Positions 10,702-17,733 of a stretch of DNA of 64,000 bases are shown in pieces (positions within the stretch are counted from its first letter, which is position 1; each line of letters starts with the position of its first letter). The position numbers were made by a program, and so were the translations under genes. This DNA comes from Lichenicola sp050954785 (GTDB lineage: Bacteria > Pseudomonadota > Alphaproteobacteria > Acetobacterales > Acetobacteraceae), in NCBI GenBank assembly GCA_050954785.1, contig JBPBQO010000146.1, positions 1-64,000 on the forward strand, given 5' to 3'. The notes beneath the pieces are model-generated. The model saw nothing but the letters and a program-made list of their open reading frames with translations, ran no database searches and was not told where the DNA came from.

Positions 10702-10733
10702 GATCGGCGGTCCGGAGTTCCGGACCGCCGATC
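10702..10733 (+). terminator. Long palindromic hairpin after groEL
   Basis: GATCGGCGGTCCGGA at 10702-10716 is perfectly repeated in inverted form at 10719-10733, with only GT between the arms, 16 bases after the groEL stop. No T tract follows, so it is a probable terminator or 3' end-protecting hairpin rather than a textbook intrinsic terminator. Confidence 0.6.
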
Positions 10734-10789
10734 ATGCTTGAAGATCGAGTTGGCCCGGCCTATCTGACTAGTCTGGTCAGGGGACAGAA

Positions 10790-11113
10790 ATGCCGGCTCG
10801 GTCATCGGATACGGACGATTTTTCGACCCCAGCTTCCGGAGCCGGCTTGCCCGTCTGGAAGCTGGAGGACGCCAAGTCCCGATTCAGTGAACTGGTGCGG
10901 CTTGCGCGCGAGCGTGGCCCGCAACGCGTGACAGTGCGTGGACAGGATGCCGTCGTCGTCCTGTCCGCTGCCGACTACGCCCATCTGGCGCCGGCAGCAG
11001 CGAAACCGACCCTTGCCGCATTGTTCGGGGATAGCCCATTCGCCAGGATGGATGGCTTCGAGGAAGGGCTTGTCCGAGAGCAGGCAGCGTTCCGGGAACC
11101 CCTGGAGTTCTGA
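10790..11113 (+). CDS. Antitoxin of Phd/YefM type
   Basis: The 107-residue protein has the Phd/YefM fold: WKLEDAKSRFSELVRLA at residues 23-39 is the N-terminal helix-strand unit. It is followed by VTVRGQDAVVVLSAADYAHL, the DNA-binding and dimer part. The C-terminal tail (FARMDGFEEGLVREQ) would wrap and neutralise the toxin. The ATG at 10790 follows AGGGGAC. The toxin gene begins 3 bp after its stop. As in other type II modules the antitoxin probably represses its own promoter. The first 20 residues are unusual and may be a leader or an upstream start choice. Confidence 0.85.
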   Translation: MPARSSDTDDFSTPASGAGLPVWKLEDAKSRFSELVRLARERGPQRVTVRGQDAVVVLSAADYAHLAPAAAKPTLAALFGDSPFARMDGFEEGLVREQAAFREPLEF

Positions 11114-11116
11114 TCG

Positions 11117-11563
11117 GTGGCTGTCGTCCCACGCGGCTGGCTGCTCGATACCAACGTCGTTTCCGAACTCCGCAAAGGTGGCAAGGCCGACCCGGGTGTC
11201 CGGTCCTGGGCGGAATCGGTGCCGCCCGGCGCCTGCTTCCTGAGCCTGGTCACCGTGGCGGAGATCCGTTTCGGTATCGAGCGGGTCGCCGACCTGCGGT
11301 TTCGCGGTGAACTCGAGGCCTGGCTCCGCGACGGCGTGCGTGTCTGGTTCGGCGATCGTATCCTGGCGCCGGACGAGGCCGTGCTGATGACATGGCGACG
11401 GCTGGTGATGGAGGGCCAGAAGGCCCGGTATACCTATTCACAGCCGGATGCCCTGATCGCCGCGACCGCGCTGGTGCATGGGCTGGGCGTGGTGACGCGA
11501 AACATCTCCGACTTCGAGCGTGCGGGCCTGGCCCTGGTCGATCCATGGATCGCGCCGCATTGA
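11117..11563 (+). CDS. PIN-domain ribonuclease toxin, VapC/FitB type
   Basis: The 148-residue protein shows the PIN acidic residues: Asp11 in LLDTNVVSELRK, Glu in TVAEIRFGIE, and Asp near residue 116 in QPDALIAATALVHGLGVVTRN, followed by SDFE. PIN toxins are Mg-dependent RNases, often cutting tRNA or rRNA. The GTG at 11117 is used because it lies 3 bp after the antitoxin stop. Pairing a PIN toxin with a Phd-family rather than AbrB-family antitoxin is common in alphaproteobacteria. Confidence 0.88.
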   Translation: MAVVPRGWLLDTNVVSELRKGGKADPGVRSWAESVPPGACFLSLVTVAEIRFGIERVADLRFRGELEAWLRDGVRVWFGDRILAPDEAVLMTWRRLVMEGQKARYTYSQPDALIAATALVHGLGVVTRNISDFERAGLALVDPWIAPH

Positions 11564-11567
11564 CACG

Positions 11568-11692
11568 TGCCGGGCCTGCATGGAGTTTCGCCCTGTTCGA
11601 GATGGGAAGCCGGCGTAAATCCGGCACGGTCGCGCCACTGTGTCTGGACGGCGTCATTTCGCCGGCCAGGAGTCAGACCTCTCCCGGGCAGT
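11568..11692 (+). promoter_or_regulatory. Cobalamin riboswitch
   Basis: The leader of cbtB carries the core of a cobalamin aptamer. GGGAAGC at 11604 is followed by CGGCGTAAATCCGG and GCGCCACTGTG (the B12-box region), then GCCAGGAGTCAGACC at 11665. Outer arms TGCCGGG and CCCGGGCA near 11568 and 11683 can close the structure. The cbtB Shine-Dalgarno GAGGAGA lies 35 bases further on. Vitamin B12 should switch off cobalt uptake when abundant. Boundaries are approximate. Confidence 0.88.
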
Positions 11693-11732
11693 GTGCAATC
11701 GAGCGGGACGCGTCGATTCCCGAGGAGACGTC

Positions 11733-11942
11733 ATGAGTGCAACCACATCCATTCCGGCATCGGAACCGATCGTCATCCCGGTCCGGGAGATCCTTCCCTG
11801 GGCGATCTTTGCCGGCCTGATCGCGCTGCTGGCGCTTTATTTCGTCGGTGCCGAGCAGGGTGCGACGTCGCTCATCAAGGGCATGTACGTGCATGAGTTC
11901 GTGCATGACGGCCGCCACGTGCTCGGCTTTCCCTGCCACTGA
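11733..11942 (+). CDS. cbtB: CbtB, cobalt transporter small subunit
   Basis: The 69-residue protein has one transmembrane helix (LPWAIFAGLIALLALYFVGA) and the characteristic His-rich C-terminus YVHEFVHDGRHVLGFPCH, thought to bind cobalt. It starts at the ATG 5 bases after GAGGAGA and directly follows the cobalamin riboswitch. It works with CbtA, whose gene starts 12 bp later, as a putative cobalt importer for B12 synthesis. Confidence 0.93.
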   Translation: MSATTSIPASEPIVIPVREILPWAIFAGLIALLALYFVGAEQGATSLIKGMYVHEFVHDGRHVLGFPCH

Positions 11943-11954
11943 GCGGACCGGATC

Positions 11955-12722
11955 ATGGTTCGGCAACTCCTGATCCGGGGGATGCTGGTCGGCATCCTCG
12001 CGGGTCTGTTCGGGTTCGGGTTCGCCTGGCTGTTCGGCGAGAAACAGATCGATCTGGCGGTCGCGTTCGAGGATCATGTGCGGCAGTTGGCCGGCGAGGC
12101 TCCGGAGCCTGAACTGGTCAGCCGCGCGGTGCAGAGCACGGTCGGACTGCTGACCGGCATGCTGGTGTATGGCGGCGCGCTGGGCGGCATTCTGTCGCTG
12201 GTGTTCGCCTATGTGCAGGGCCGGGTCGTGCGGCTGAGCCCACGGGCCACGTCCGCGATACTGGGGCTTGCCGGCCTCGTGGTGTTGATCCTGGTGCCGC
12301 AGATCAAGTATCCGGCCAACCCGCCGTCGGTCGGTGATCCGGCGACGATCGGGCTTCGGACCGGGCTGTATTTCGAGATGATCGCGCTGTCGGTGGTGGC
12401 GGCCGTGGCCGGCGTCCGTATCGCACGGAAACTGCTTTTGCGGTTCGGGCGCTGGAATGCGGTTCTGGCGGGGGTCGGTGTCTACGTGGTGGCGATGGCG
12501 GTGACGATGCTGGTGCTGCCGCCGGTCGACGAGGTGCCGCCGGCGTTCCTGGCCGTCACCTTGTGGCACTTTCGTCTGGCCTCGTTCGGCACCAATATCG
12601 TCGTCTGGACGGTGCTCGGTCTCGGCTTCGGCGCCCTAACCGAACGCTTCCTACAAACGGTTCCCAAAGGCTCCGCCTTTGGCGGGGTCAAGGGGCAGCG
12701 CCCCATGCCTTCTTCCTACTGA
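11955..12722 (+). CDS. cbtA: CbtA, cobalt transporter membrane subunit
   Basis: The 255-residue integral membrane protein has about five hydrophobic helices, including GMLVGILAGLFGFGFAWLFG at the N-terminus and a central pair around VLILVPQIKYPANPPSVGDP, wording typical of CbtA. It is the second gene of the riboswitch-controlled cbtBA operon. The last 21 codons lie in a dispersed double-hairpin repeat (12659-12704), so the tail VPKGSAFGGVKGQRP is probably a recent, non-functional extension. The 3' end overlaps the convergent lipoprotein gene by 7 bp. Confidence 0.92.
   Translation: MVRQLLIRGMLVGILAGLFGFGFAWLFGEKQIDLAVAFEDHVRQLAGEAPEPELVSRAVQSTVGLLTGMLVYGGALGGILSLVFAYVQGRVVRLSPRATSAILGLAGLVVLILVPQIKYPANPPSVGDPATIGLRTGLYFEMIALSVVAAVAGVRIARKLLLRFGRWNAVLAGVGVYVVAMAVTMLVLPPVDEVPPAFLAVTLWHFRLASFGTNIVVWTVLGLGFGALTERFLQTVPKGSAFGGVKGQRPMPSSY
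12659..12704 (+). repeat. GC-rich double-hairpin dispersed repeat, single copy inside the cbtA 3' end
   Basis: Two short hairpins lie in tandem: AAAGGC-TCC-GCCTTT (12666-12680) and GGGGC-AGC-GCCCC (12692-12704), separated by GGCGGGGTCAA. The unit matches the right half of the repeat at 61079-61197 (shared GGTTCC, TTGGCGGGGTC and GGGGC..GCCCC). Here it is translated as the end of CbtA. Confidence 0.75.
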
Positions 12723-13285
12723 AGTTCGGGGACGATCGCCGAAGCCAGCCGGTCCAGCAGCCTGCTCATCGCACTTACCTGAGCCTGACTGTTTTCCGCC
12801 ACGCCCCCGACCACCAGATGGGCTCGCCGACGGGCCATGACAGCGGGTGGCCGGGTGGTTTCGATGCTCCAGCTTGCATCCAGCGCCAGGGTTCCGGCCT
12901 GATCCGGCTCGAAGCTGGTGATGGTCAGGTTCAGCCTGCGGAAGTCGGGCTGGATCGGCGAGGTCGTGACAACCGAGGCCTGTGGAAGCCGCGCCTGCAG
13001 GTCGGCCGCAATCGCCTGCCGGATCCCGACCGACAATCGATCGCCCCAGCGTCCGTTGCGGCTGGCCGAGAGTTCGTTGGTGCCGACGCGGCGCAGGATG
13101 TCGCGGCTGTCGAGGTGGTCGGGCAGCAGCACCGGCCGCACCTCGATGACGGTCGTGGACACGGTCTCGATCGATGGCCGCGCAGCGGCGGATACCGGTC
13201 CGGTCAGCACGTATGTCCGCAGTTTGGGCGCGGCGCAGCCGGCGAGCGCAAGTGCCGGGACCAGCATGAACAGGATCGGTTTCAT
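12716..13285 (-). CDS. ABC-type transport auxiliary lipoprotein (PqiC/LptE-like)
   Basis: The 189-residue protein has a lipoprotein signal with Cys17 in LALAGC. It continues as the ABC_trans_aux (PqiC) fold (RTYVLTGP...VIEVRPVLLPDHLDSRDILRR). It is the last gene of the murA-mlaEFD operon, overlapping the MCE gene by 4 bp (ATGA). In comparable systems such lipoproteins sit at the outer membrane and receive or hand over lipids from the MCE ring. Confidence 0.88.
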   Translation of the reverse strand: MKPILFMLVPALALAGCAAPKLRTYVLTGPVSAAARPSIETVSTTVIEVRPVLLPDHLDSRDILRRVGTNELSASRNGRWGDRLSVGIRQAIAADLQARLPQASVVTTSPIQPDFRRLNLTITSFEPDQAGTLALDASWSIETTRPPAVMARRRAHLVVGGVAENSQAQVSAMSRLLDRLASAIVPELQ

Positions 13286-14250
13286 CGGCTGCGTCCTCGC
13301 AGGACCAGGGATGGATCGCTTTCGACGTCGCGGGCAATGCCGCGCAGGCTGTCGGCGGCGGCGGCGAGGTCGCGCAGGCTGGTTTCCAGGTTGAGACGCA
13401 CCTCGGAGCGTTCGCCGGCGACGGCGTTGATCGTCACCGTAAGCTGTCTCGCATTCTCGGCTGCCTGGTTCGCGGTGGCGATCAGGTGCTTGAGCTCCGG
13501 TCCGCGTCCGGCGACCTGATCGTGCAACTGGAGCGACAGGTCCTGATAGCGATGGAGCGTCGTGAGCGCCTGGTCGCGTACGGCCAGCACGGACTGGTTG
13601 ATGATCGGGCCGGTATCGTGCAGCCCGTCCGCGGTCACCTGCAGGCTGGCGATCAGCGGGGGCAGGTTGGTGTCCAGCGTGATGGCGAGATGCTCGATCG
13701 CGTGCAGGGTGCGGGTGGTGCTGTCGGCGAGGTCGCGCAACGGCAGCTTCGGGATCTGCTCGCGCAGCCGTTCGAAGTCGGACTGCACTGTCGGGATCTC
13801 GATCAGGCTGCTTTTCAGGCCGGAGAACACCGCGCCGGAGTTCGGCTTCATGTCGAGGTCGACCGCCATCTGCCCGGTCACGAAACTCTGCATGATGAGC
13901 TGGGCGCGGAGGCCCGCTGCAACCAGCTGGTCCAGGTCGACGCGCTCGGACGCGCTGGCCGGCCGGTCCAGCACCACGCGGCCGGGATCGAGCTGGATCA
14001 TGACCGGGATTCGCGCTTCCAGATCGACCGGGTTCACGTGCAGCGAAATGGTCCCGACCGACCCTACGCGCACGCCACGGAACGTGACCGGAGCGCCCGG
14101 GGCCAGCCCGCCGACGCCGCCATGGAAATAGATGACCGCGCGATCGACCGGCGTCAGCAGATGCAGCCGGCCGAACACCAGGATCACCCCCATGCCGAGT
14201 GCCAGCCCGACCAGCACGAACAAGCCGACGAGAGTCTGCCTAGCTGCCAT
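13282..14250 (-). CDS. mlaD: MCE-domain lipid-binding protein (MlaD type)
   Basis: The 322-residue protein has one N-terminal membrane anchor (TLVGLFVLVGLALGMGVILV). A single MCE domain follows at about residues 38-115 (APVTFRGVRVGSVGTISLHV). After it comes a long helical C-terminal part with many polar heptads, as in MCE proteins that form hexameric rings or tunnels. It is anchored in the inner membrane and binds phospholipids in the periplasm. It overlaps the ATPase gene by 11 bp and the lipoprotein gene by 4 bp. Confidence 0.92.
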   Translation of the reverse strand: MAARQTLVGLFVLVGLALGMGVILVFGRLHLLTPVDRAVIYFHGGVGGLAPGAPVTFRGVRVGSVGTISLHVNPVDLEARIPVMIQLDPGRVVLDRPASASERVDLDQLVAAGLRAQLIMQSFVTGQMAVDLDMKPNSGAVFSGLKSSLIEIPTVQSDFERLREQIPKLPLRDLADSTTRTLHAIEHLAITLDTNLPPLIASLQVTADGLHDTGPIINQSVLAVRDQALTTLHRYQDLSLQLHDQVAGRGPELKHLIATANQAAENARQLTVTINAVAGERSEVRLNLETSLRDLAAAADSLRGIARDVESDPSLVLRGRSR

Positions 14251-15049
14251 CCGCGTCGCTCCCGTTCGACTGCATCATCGGTGCCTGGCTTTCAGGTGTG
14301 CGTTCCCGGTGCATGAAGGCCTGCACCGTTGGATGAGCGCAATGGTCGCGCAGCTCGGCAGGCGAGCCGGACGCGATCACGGTATGGGTTTCCGCATCGA
14401 GGAATGCGCCATCGTCGGCGATCGCGAACAGGCTGGGCAGTTCGTGGCTGACCAGCACGATGGTGGTGCCGAGACCTTCGCGCAGCTCCAGGATCAAATC
14501 GTCCAGGCGCCGCGAGGTGATCGGGTCGAGGCCGGCGGAGGGTTCGTCGAAGAACAGCACCTCCGGATCCAGCGCCAGGGCACGGGCCAGGCCGGCGCGC
14601 TTGCGCATGCCGCCGCTGAGTTCGGCCGGCATCAGGTCGGCGGCCGATTCCATACCGACCAGGGCCAGCTTGAGCCGTACCAGGTCGGCGATCGCGGCGG
14701 GCTTCTGCCGGGTGAACAGCTTGAGCGGCAGGGCGACATTCTCGGCCACGGTGAGCGAACTCCAGAGAGCGGAGCTCTGGAACAGCACACCATAGCGACG
14801 GTTGATCTCGATACGGCGGTCGTCGCGTGCGTCCCAGTAGCTTTCGCCATCGATCAGCACCTCGCCGGCGATCGGCCGCAGCAGGCCGAACAGGCCCTTC
14901 ATGACCGTGCTCTTGCCACAGCCGCTCCCGCCCATCAGCGCGAAGATGGACCCCTGACGGATACGCAACGCGACATCGCGCTGGATCACCCGGTCGCCGA
15001 ACGCGAGCGTCAGGCCGCGTGTCTCGATCTTGAACGGAGCTGCACCCAT
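14240..15049 (-). CDS. mlaF: Lipid ABC transporter ATPase (MlaF type)
   Basis: The 269-residue ATPase has Walker A GGSGCGKSTVMKGL, Q-loop VLFQSSALWSSLTVAENVAL, signature LSGGMRKRAGLARALAL, Walker B EVLFFDEPSAGLDP and the switch His in LVSHEL. The signature GGMRKR and SAGLDP wording is diagnostic for the Mla/MKL family that powers MCE transporters. It is located 6 bp after the permease gene. The last 25 residues are polar and poorly conserved-looking. Confidence 0.94.
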   Translation of the reverse strand: MGAAPFKIETRGLTLAFGDRVIQRDVALRIRQGSIFALMGGSGCGKSTVMKGLFGLLRPIAGEVLIDGESYWDARDDRRIEINRRYGVLFQSSALWSSLTVAENVALPLKLFTRQKPAAIADLVRLKLALVGMESAADLMPAELSGGMRKRAGLARALALDPEVLFFDEPSAGLDPITSRRLDDLILELREGLGTTIVLVSHELPSLFAIADDGAFLDAETHTVIASGSPAELRDHCAHPTVQAFMHRERTPESQAPMMQSNGSDADGS

Positions 15050-15055
15050 CCGGCG

Positions 15056-16264
15056 TCAGAACCCGAACACGTTGGCGACGACCGCGAACAGGGCATCGAG
15101 CGCGATGACGCCGACGATCCCGGCCACCACCGCACGGGTCGCCGCCTCGCCGACAGCCGCCGCGCTGCGGCCGGCATTGAGGCCGATCTGGCACGAGACG
15201 AGGCCGATCAGCGCGGCGAAGGCAATGCTCTTCGCCAGCCCGAACCCGAACTGGCTGAGCGGCACCGCATGCGCCACGGCCGTCGCGAAGGCGAGGGGAG
15301 ACAGGTCGAGCATGGTTGTCGCGACCAATGCGCCGCCAGCAATGCCGATCAGGCAGGCATACAGATAGAGCAGCGGCATGGTGAGCATGAGCGAGAGCGT
15401 CATCGGCAACACCAGGTACGTCTGTTCGCTGATGCCGAGCACGCGCAACGCGTCGATTTCCTCGTTGCCCTGCATGGTGGCGAGGCGCGCGGCGTTGGCG
15501 CCGCCGGTGCGGCCGGCCAGGACGATCGCGGTCATCACCGCCGCGAGTTCGCGCACCAGGGCCAGCCCGACCAGGTTGCTGACGAAGATTTCGGCGGCAA
15601 AACGCCTCAGCTCCACTGCGCCGATGAAGGCGAGGATCGCGCCCAGCAGGAAATTGACCACGCCCACGATCGGCAAGGCGCTGGGGCCGGCACGCTGCAC
15701 CGCGTCCAGCAGGTCGGCCCCCTGCATGCGGGTGCGGCGGCTGCGCGGCCAGACGCTGCTGACCAGGCCACGGGCCATCTCGCCGACGAGCTGCGCGCCG
15801 GCTCCCACCGAGGCGAGCGTGGACAGGCAGATCTTCCCGATCACGGCGAGCGGGTTCAGCCGCGGGCGGCGAGGGGCCGGAATGGCTGGCGTGCTCGCCG
15901 CGAGGGCGAGCAGCCGACGAGCGGAGGGAGGCAGTCCATCCTCGTCCAGCATCGTGCCGTCCGCCTGCACCAGGCCACGCAGGCGCCACAGCGTCGCGAC
16001 CAGCAGACTGTCCCAGGCGACCAGCTCCCGTGCGTCGAAGCTCAGGCGGCGCGGGCTCGCCATAGCGCTGCGAATTGCCGCGGCCTGCACAGTCGGCACG
16101 ATGTCGGTTGCATGCCGCCAGTCTCCACCGAACACCAGGACGGCATCGTCGCCTTCCCGGCGAACCTGCCAGAGCGGGTCCGGCTTACCCGGTGGTTTGG
16201 ACAGAGGCGAACGCGCCAGGGGGCCGGCTCCTAGCCGGTGCAGCGCTTGAGCCGGGCTCCGCAA
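15056..16264 (-). CDS. mlaE: Lipid ABC transporter permease with N-terminal STAS-like domain (MlaE type)
   Basis: The 402-residue protein joins a soluble STAS/MlaB-like domain (about residues 30-110, LSFDARELVAWDSLLVATLW) to the five-helix MlaE permease. The permease signature is ELAAVMTAIVLAGRTGGANAARLATM, followed by NEEIDALRVLGI. Fusion of MlaB and MlaE functions is common outside enterobacteria. The frame overlaps the end of murA by 34 bp, so the true start may be one of the later in-frame codons. Confidence 0.92.
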   Translation of the reverse strand: MRSPAQALHRLGAGPLARSPLSKPPGKPDPLWQVRREGDDAVLVFGGDWRHATDIVPTVQAAAIRSAMASPRRLSFDARELVAWDSLLVATLWRLRGLVQADGTMLDEDGLPPSARRLLALAASTPAIPAPRRPRLNPLAVIGKICLSTLASVGAGAQLVGEMARGLVSSVWPRSRRTRMQGADLLDAVQRAGPSALPIVGVVNFLLGAILAFIGAVELRRFAAEIFVSNLVGLALVRELAAVMTAIVLAGRTGGANAARLATMQGNEEIDALRVLGISEQTYLVLPMTLSLMLTMPLLYLYACLIGIAGGALVATTMLDLSPLAFATAVAHAVPLSQFGFGLAKSIAFAALIGLVSCQIGLNAGRSAAAVGEAATRAVVAGIVGVIALDALFAVVANVFGF

Positions 16265-17577
16265 GCCGAAAGCTTGTGCGCCAGCCCGTCATAACCCCGG
16301 TCGATATGGTCCAGGCCATCGACCAGGGTAGTGCCGCGCGCGGTCAGTCCGGCAATGACCAGGGCTGCGCCCGCACGCACATCGGTTGCCATGACCGATG
16401 CGCCGTCCAGGGCCGGGACGCCGCGGATCAGTGCGGTCCGGCCGCGCACGGTGATGACCGCCCCCATCCGGCGCAGCTCGTCGACATGCCGGAAGCGGCT
16501 CTCGAAGATGGTCTCGGTCACCGTCCCGGCGCCATCGGCGATGCACAGCAAGGCCATCGTCGGCGCCTGCAGGTCGGTGGCGAAGCCGGGCCACGGCTGT
16601 GTCACGACATCGATGCCGATCAATCCGCCCGCAGCCCGCGCGGCGACCAGGCCTCCGGGCACCTCGCGCAGACTCACGCCGGCCTGTTCGAGCAGCGGGG
16701 CGGCGGCACCGAGCAGGCCCAGTGTGCCGCCTTCGAGCAGGATCTCGCCACCGGTCGCGGCAGCGGCGCAAGCGATCGTGCCGAGCTCGATCCGGTCCGG
16801 CATCACCCGGTGCAGCACGCCGCCGAGAGCGTGCCTGCCCTCGATGGTCAGGGTCGAGCTGCCGGCCCCCTTGATCCGGGCGCCCATGGCGATCAGGCAC
16901 GCGCACAGATCGACCACTTCCGGCTCGCGCGCGACATTGCCCAGACGGGTGATGCCGTTGGCCAGGACAGCGGCGAGCAGCAGGTTCTGGGTCGCGCCGA
17001 CCGACGGGAACTCGAGCTGGATGTCTGCGCCATGCAGTCCGTCCGGCGCGCGCGCGTCGATGATGCCGTGCTCGAGGGTGATCTCGGCGCCCATGGCCCT
17101 GAGGCCGGCCAGATGGAAGTCCACGGTTCTCAGGCCGATCGAATCGCCGCCGGGCATCGGCATCCTGGCTTCGCCGCACCGTGCCAGCAACGCGCCGAGC
17201 AGCAGGATCGAGGCGCGCATGCGCATGACCAGTCCTGCCTCGATCTCGCCCGGACGCACGCGATCGGCGCACAGGGTCAGGGAGAGCGGGGCACGCGGAT
17301 CCCCGTCCGACCATGAGACGCCGACCCCGAGCCGGTGCAGCAGCGCGCCGAGGACGGCAACGTCGAGGCTGCGCGGAACGTTCTGTAGCGTCACCAGATG
17401 CGGTGTCAGCAGGGCGGAAACCATCAGCGGCAGTACCGCATTCTTGGCGCCGCTGATCGGATAGCGGCCGGACAAGGGACGGCCGCCCTCGATCGACAGC
17501 AGATGGTTCGGGTCCGGCTGCCACCAGGGCGACGCCTCGGACAGGATACGGGCCGGTGCGGATTGGATCGAGGTCAT
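16231..17577 (-). CDS. murA: UDP-N-acetylglucosamine 1-carboxyvinyltransferase, Cys-to-Asp variant
   Basis: The 448-residue protein catalyses the first committed step of peptidoglycan synthesis, transferring enolpyruvate from PEP to UDP-GlcNAc. The substrate-binding ISGAKNAVLPL (Lys45, Asn46) and the C-terminal YDGLAHKLSACGARL are present. The loop that in E. coli reads PGGCTIG with Cys115 here reads PGGDSIG with Asp145 (codon at 17143-17145). Natural Asp variants are active and insensitive to fosfomycin, which alkylates the Cys. About 25 extra N-terminal residues precede the fold. It is the first gene of an operon with the Mla-like lipid transporter and diverges from sulP. Confidence 0.95.
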   Translation of the reverse strand: MTSIQSAPARILSEASPWWQPDPNHLLSIEGGRPLSGRYPISGAKNAVLPLMVSALLTPHLVTLQNVPRSLDVAVLGALLHRLGVGVSWSDGDPRAPLSLTLCADRVRPGEIEAGLVMRMRASILLLGALLARCGEARMPMPGGDSIGLRTVDFHLAGLRAMGAEITLEHGIIDARAPDGLHGADIQLEFPSVGATQNLLLAAVLANGITRLGNVAREPEVVDLCACLIAMGARIKGAGSSTLTIEGRHALGGVLHRVMPDRIELGTIACAAAATGGEILLEGGTLGLLGAAAPLLEQAGVSLREVPGGLVAARAAGGLIGIDVVTQPWPGFATDLQAPTMALLCIADGAGTVTETIFESRFRHVDELRRMGAVITVRGRTALIRGVPALDGASVMATDVRAGAALVIAGLTARGTTLVDGLDHIDRGYDGLAHKLSACGARLKRCTG

Positions 17578-17733
17578 GGCGAGCCGGCTTTCCCATGGCG
17601 TTGAGCCAGGATACCAAAAACTCGGCCAGCCGATACGTCTCAGGCTTCAGAAACTTGGCTATTCTCGCGCTTCGACGATCGCGCGGACTATCGGGCCGGT
17701 TGCCTCCGGCGCGGAGTGACGGGATGATCGGTC

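Noticed and set aside
14132..16234. 700-codon plus-strand frame over the Mla genes
   Set aside because: It spans two real genes on the other strand and lacks any domain; a GC-bias artefact.
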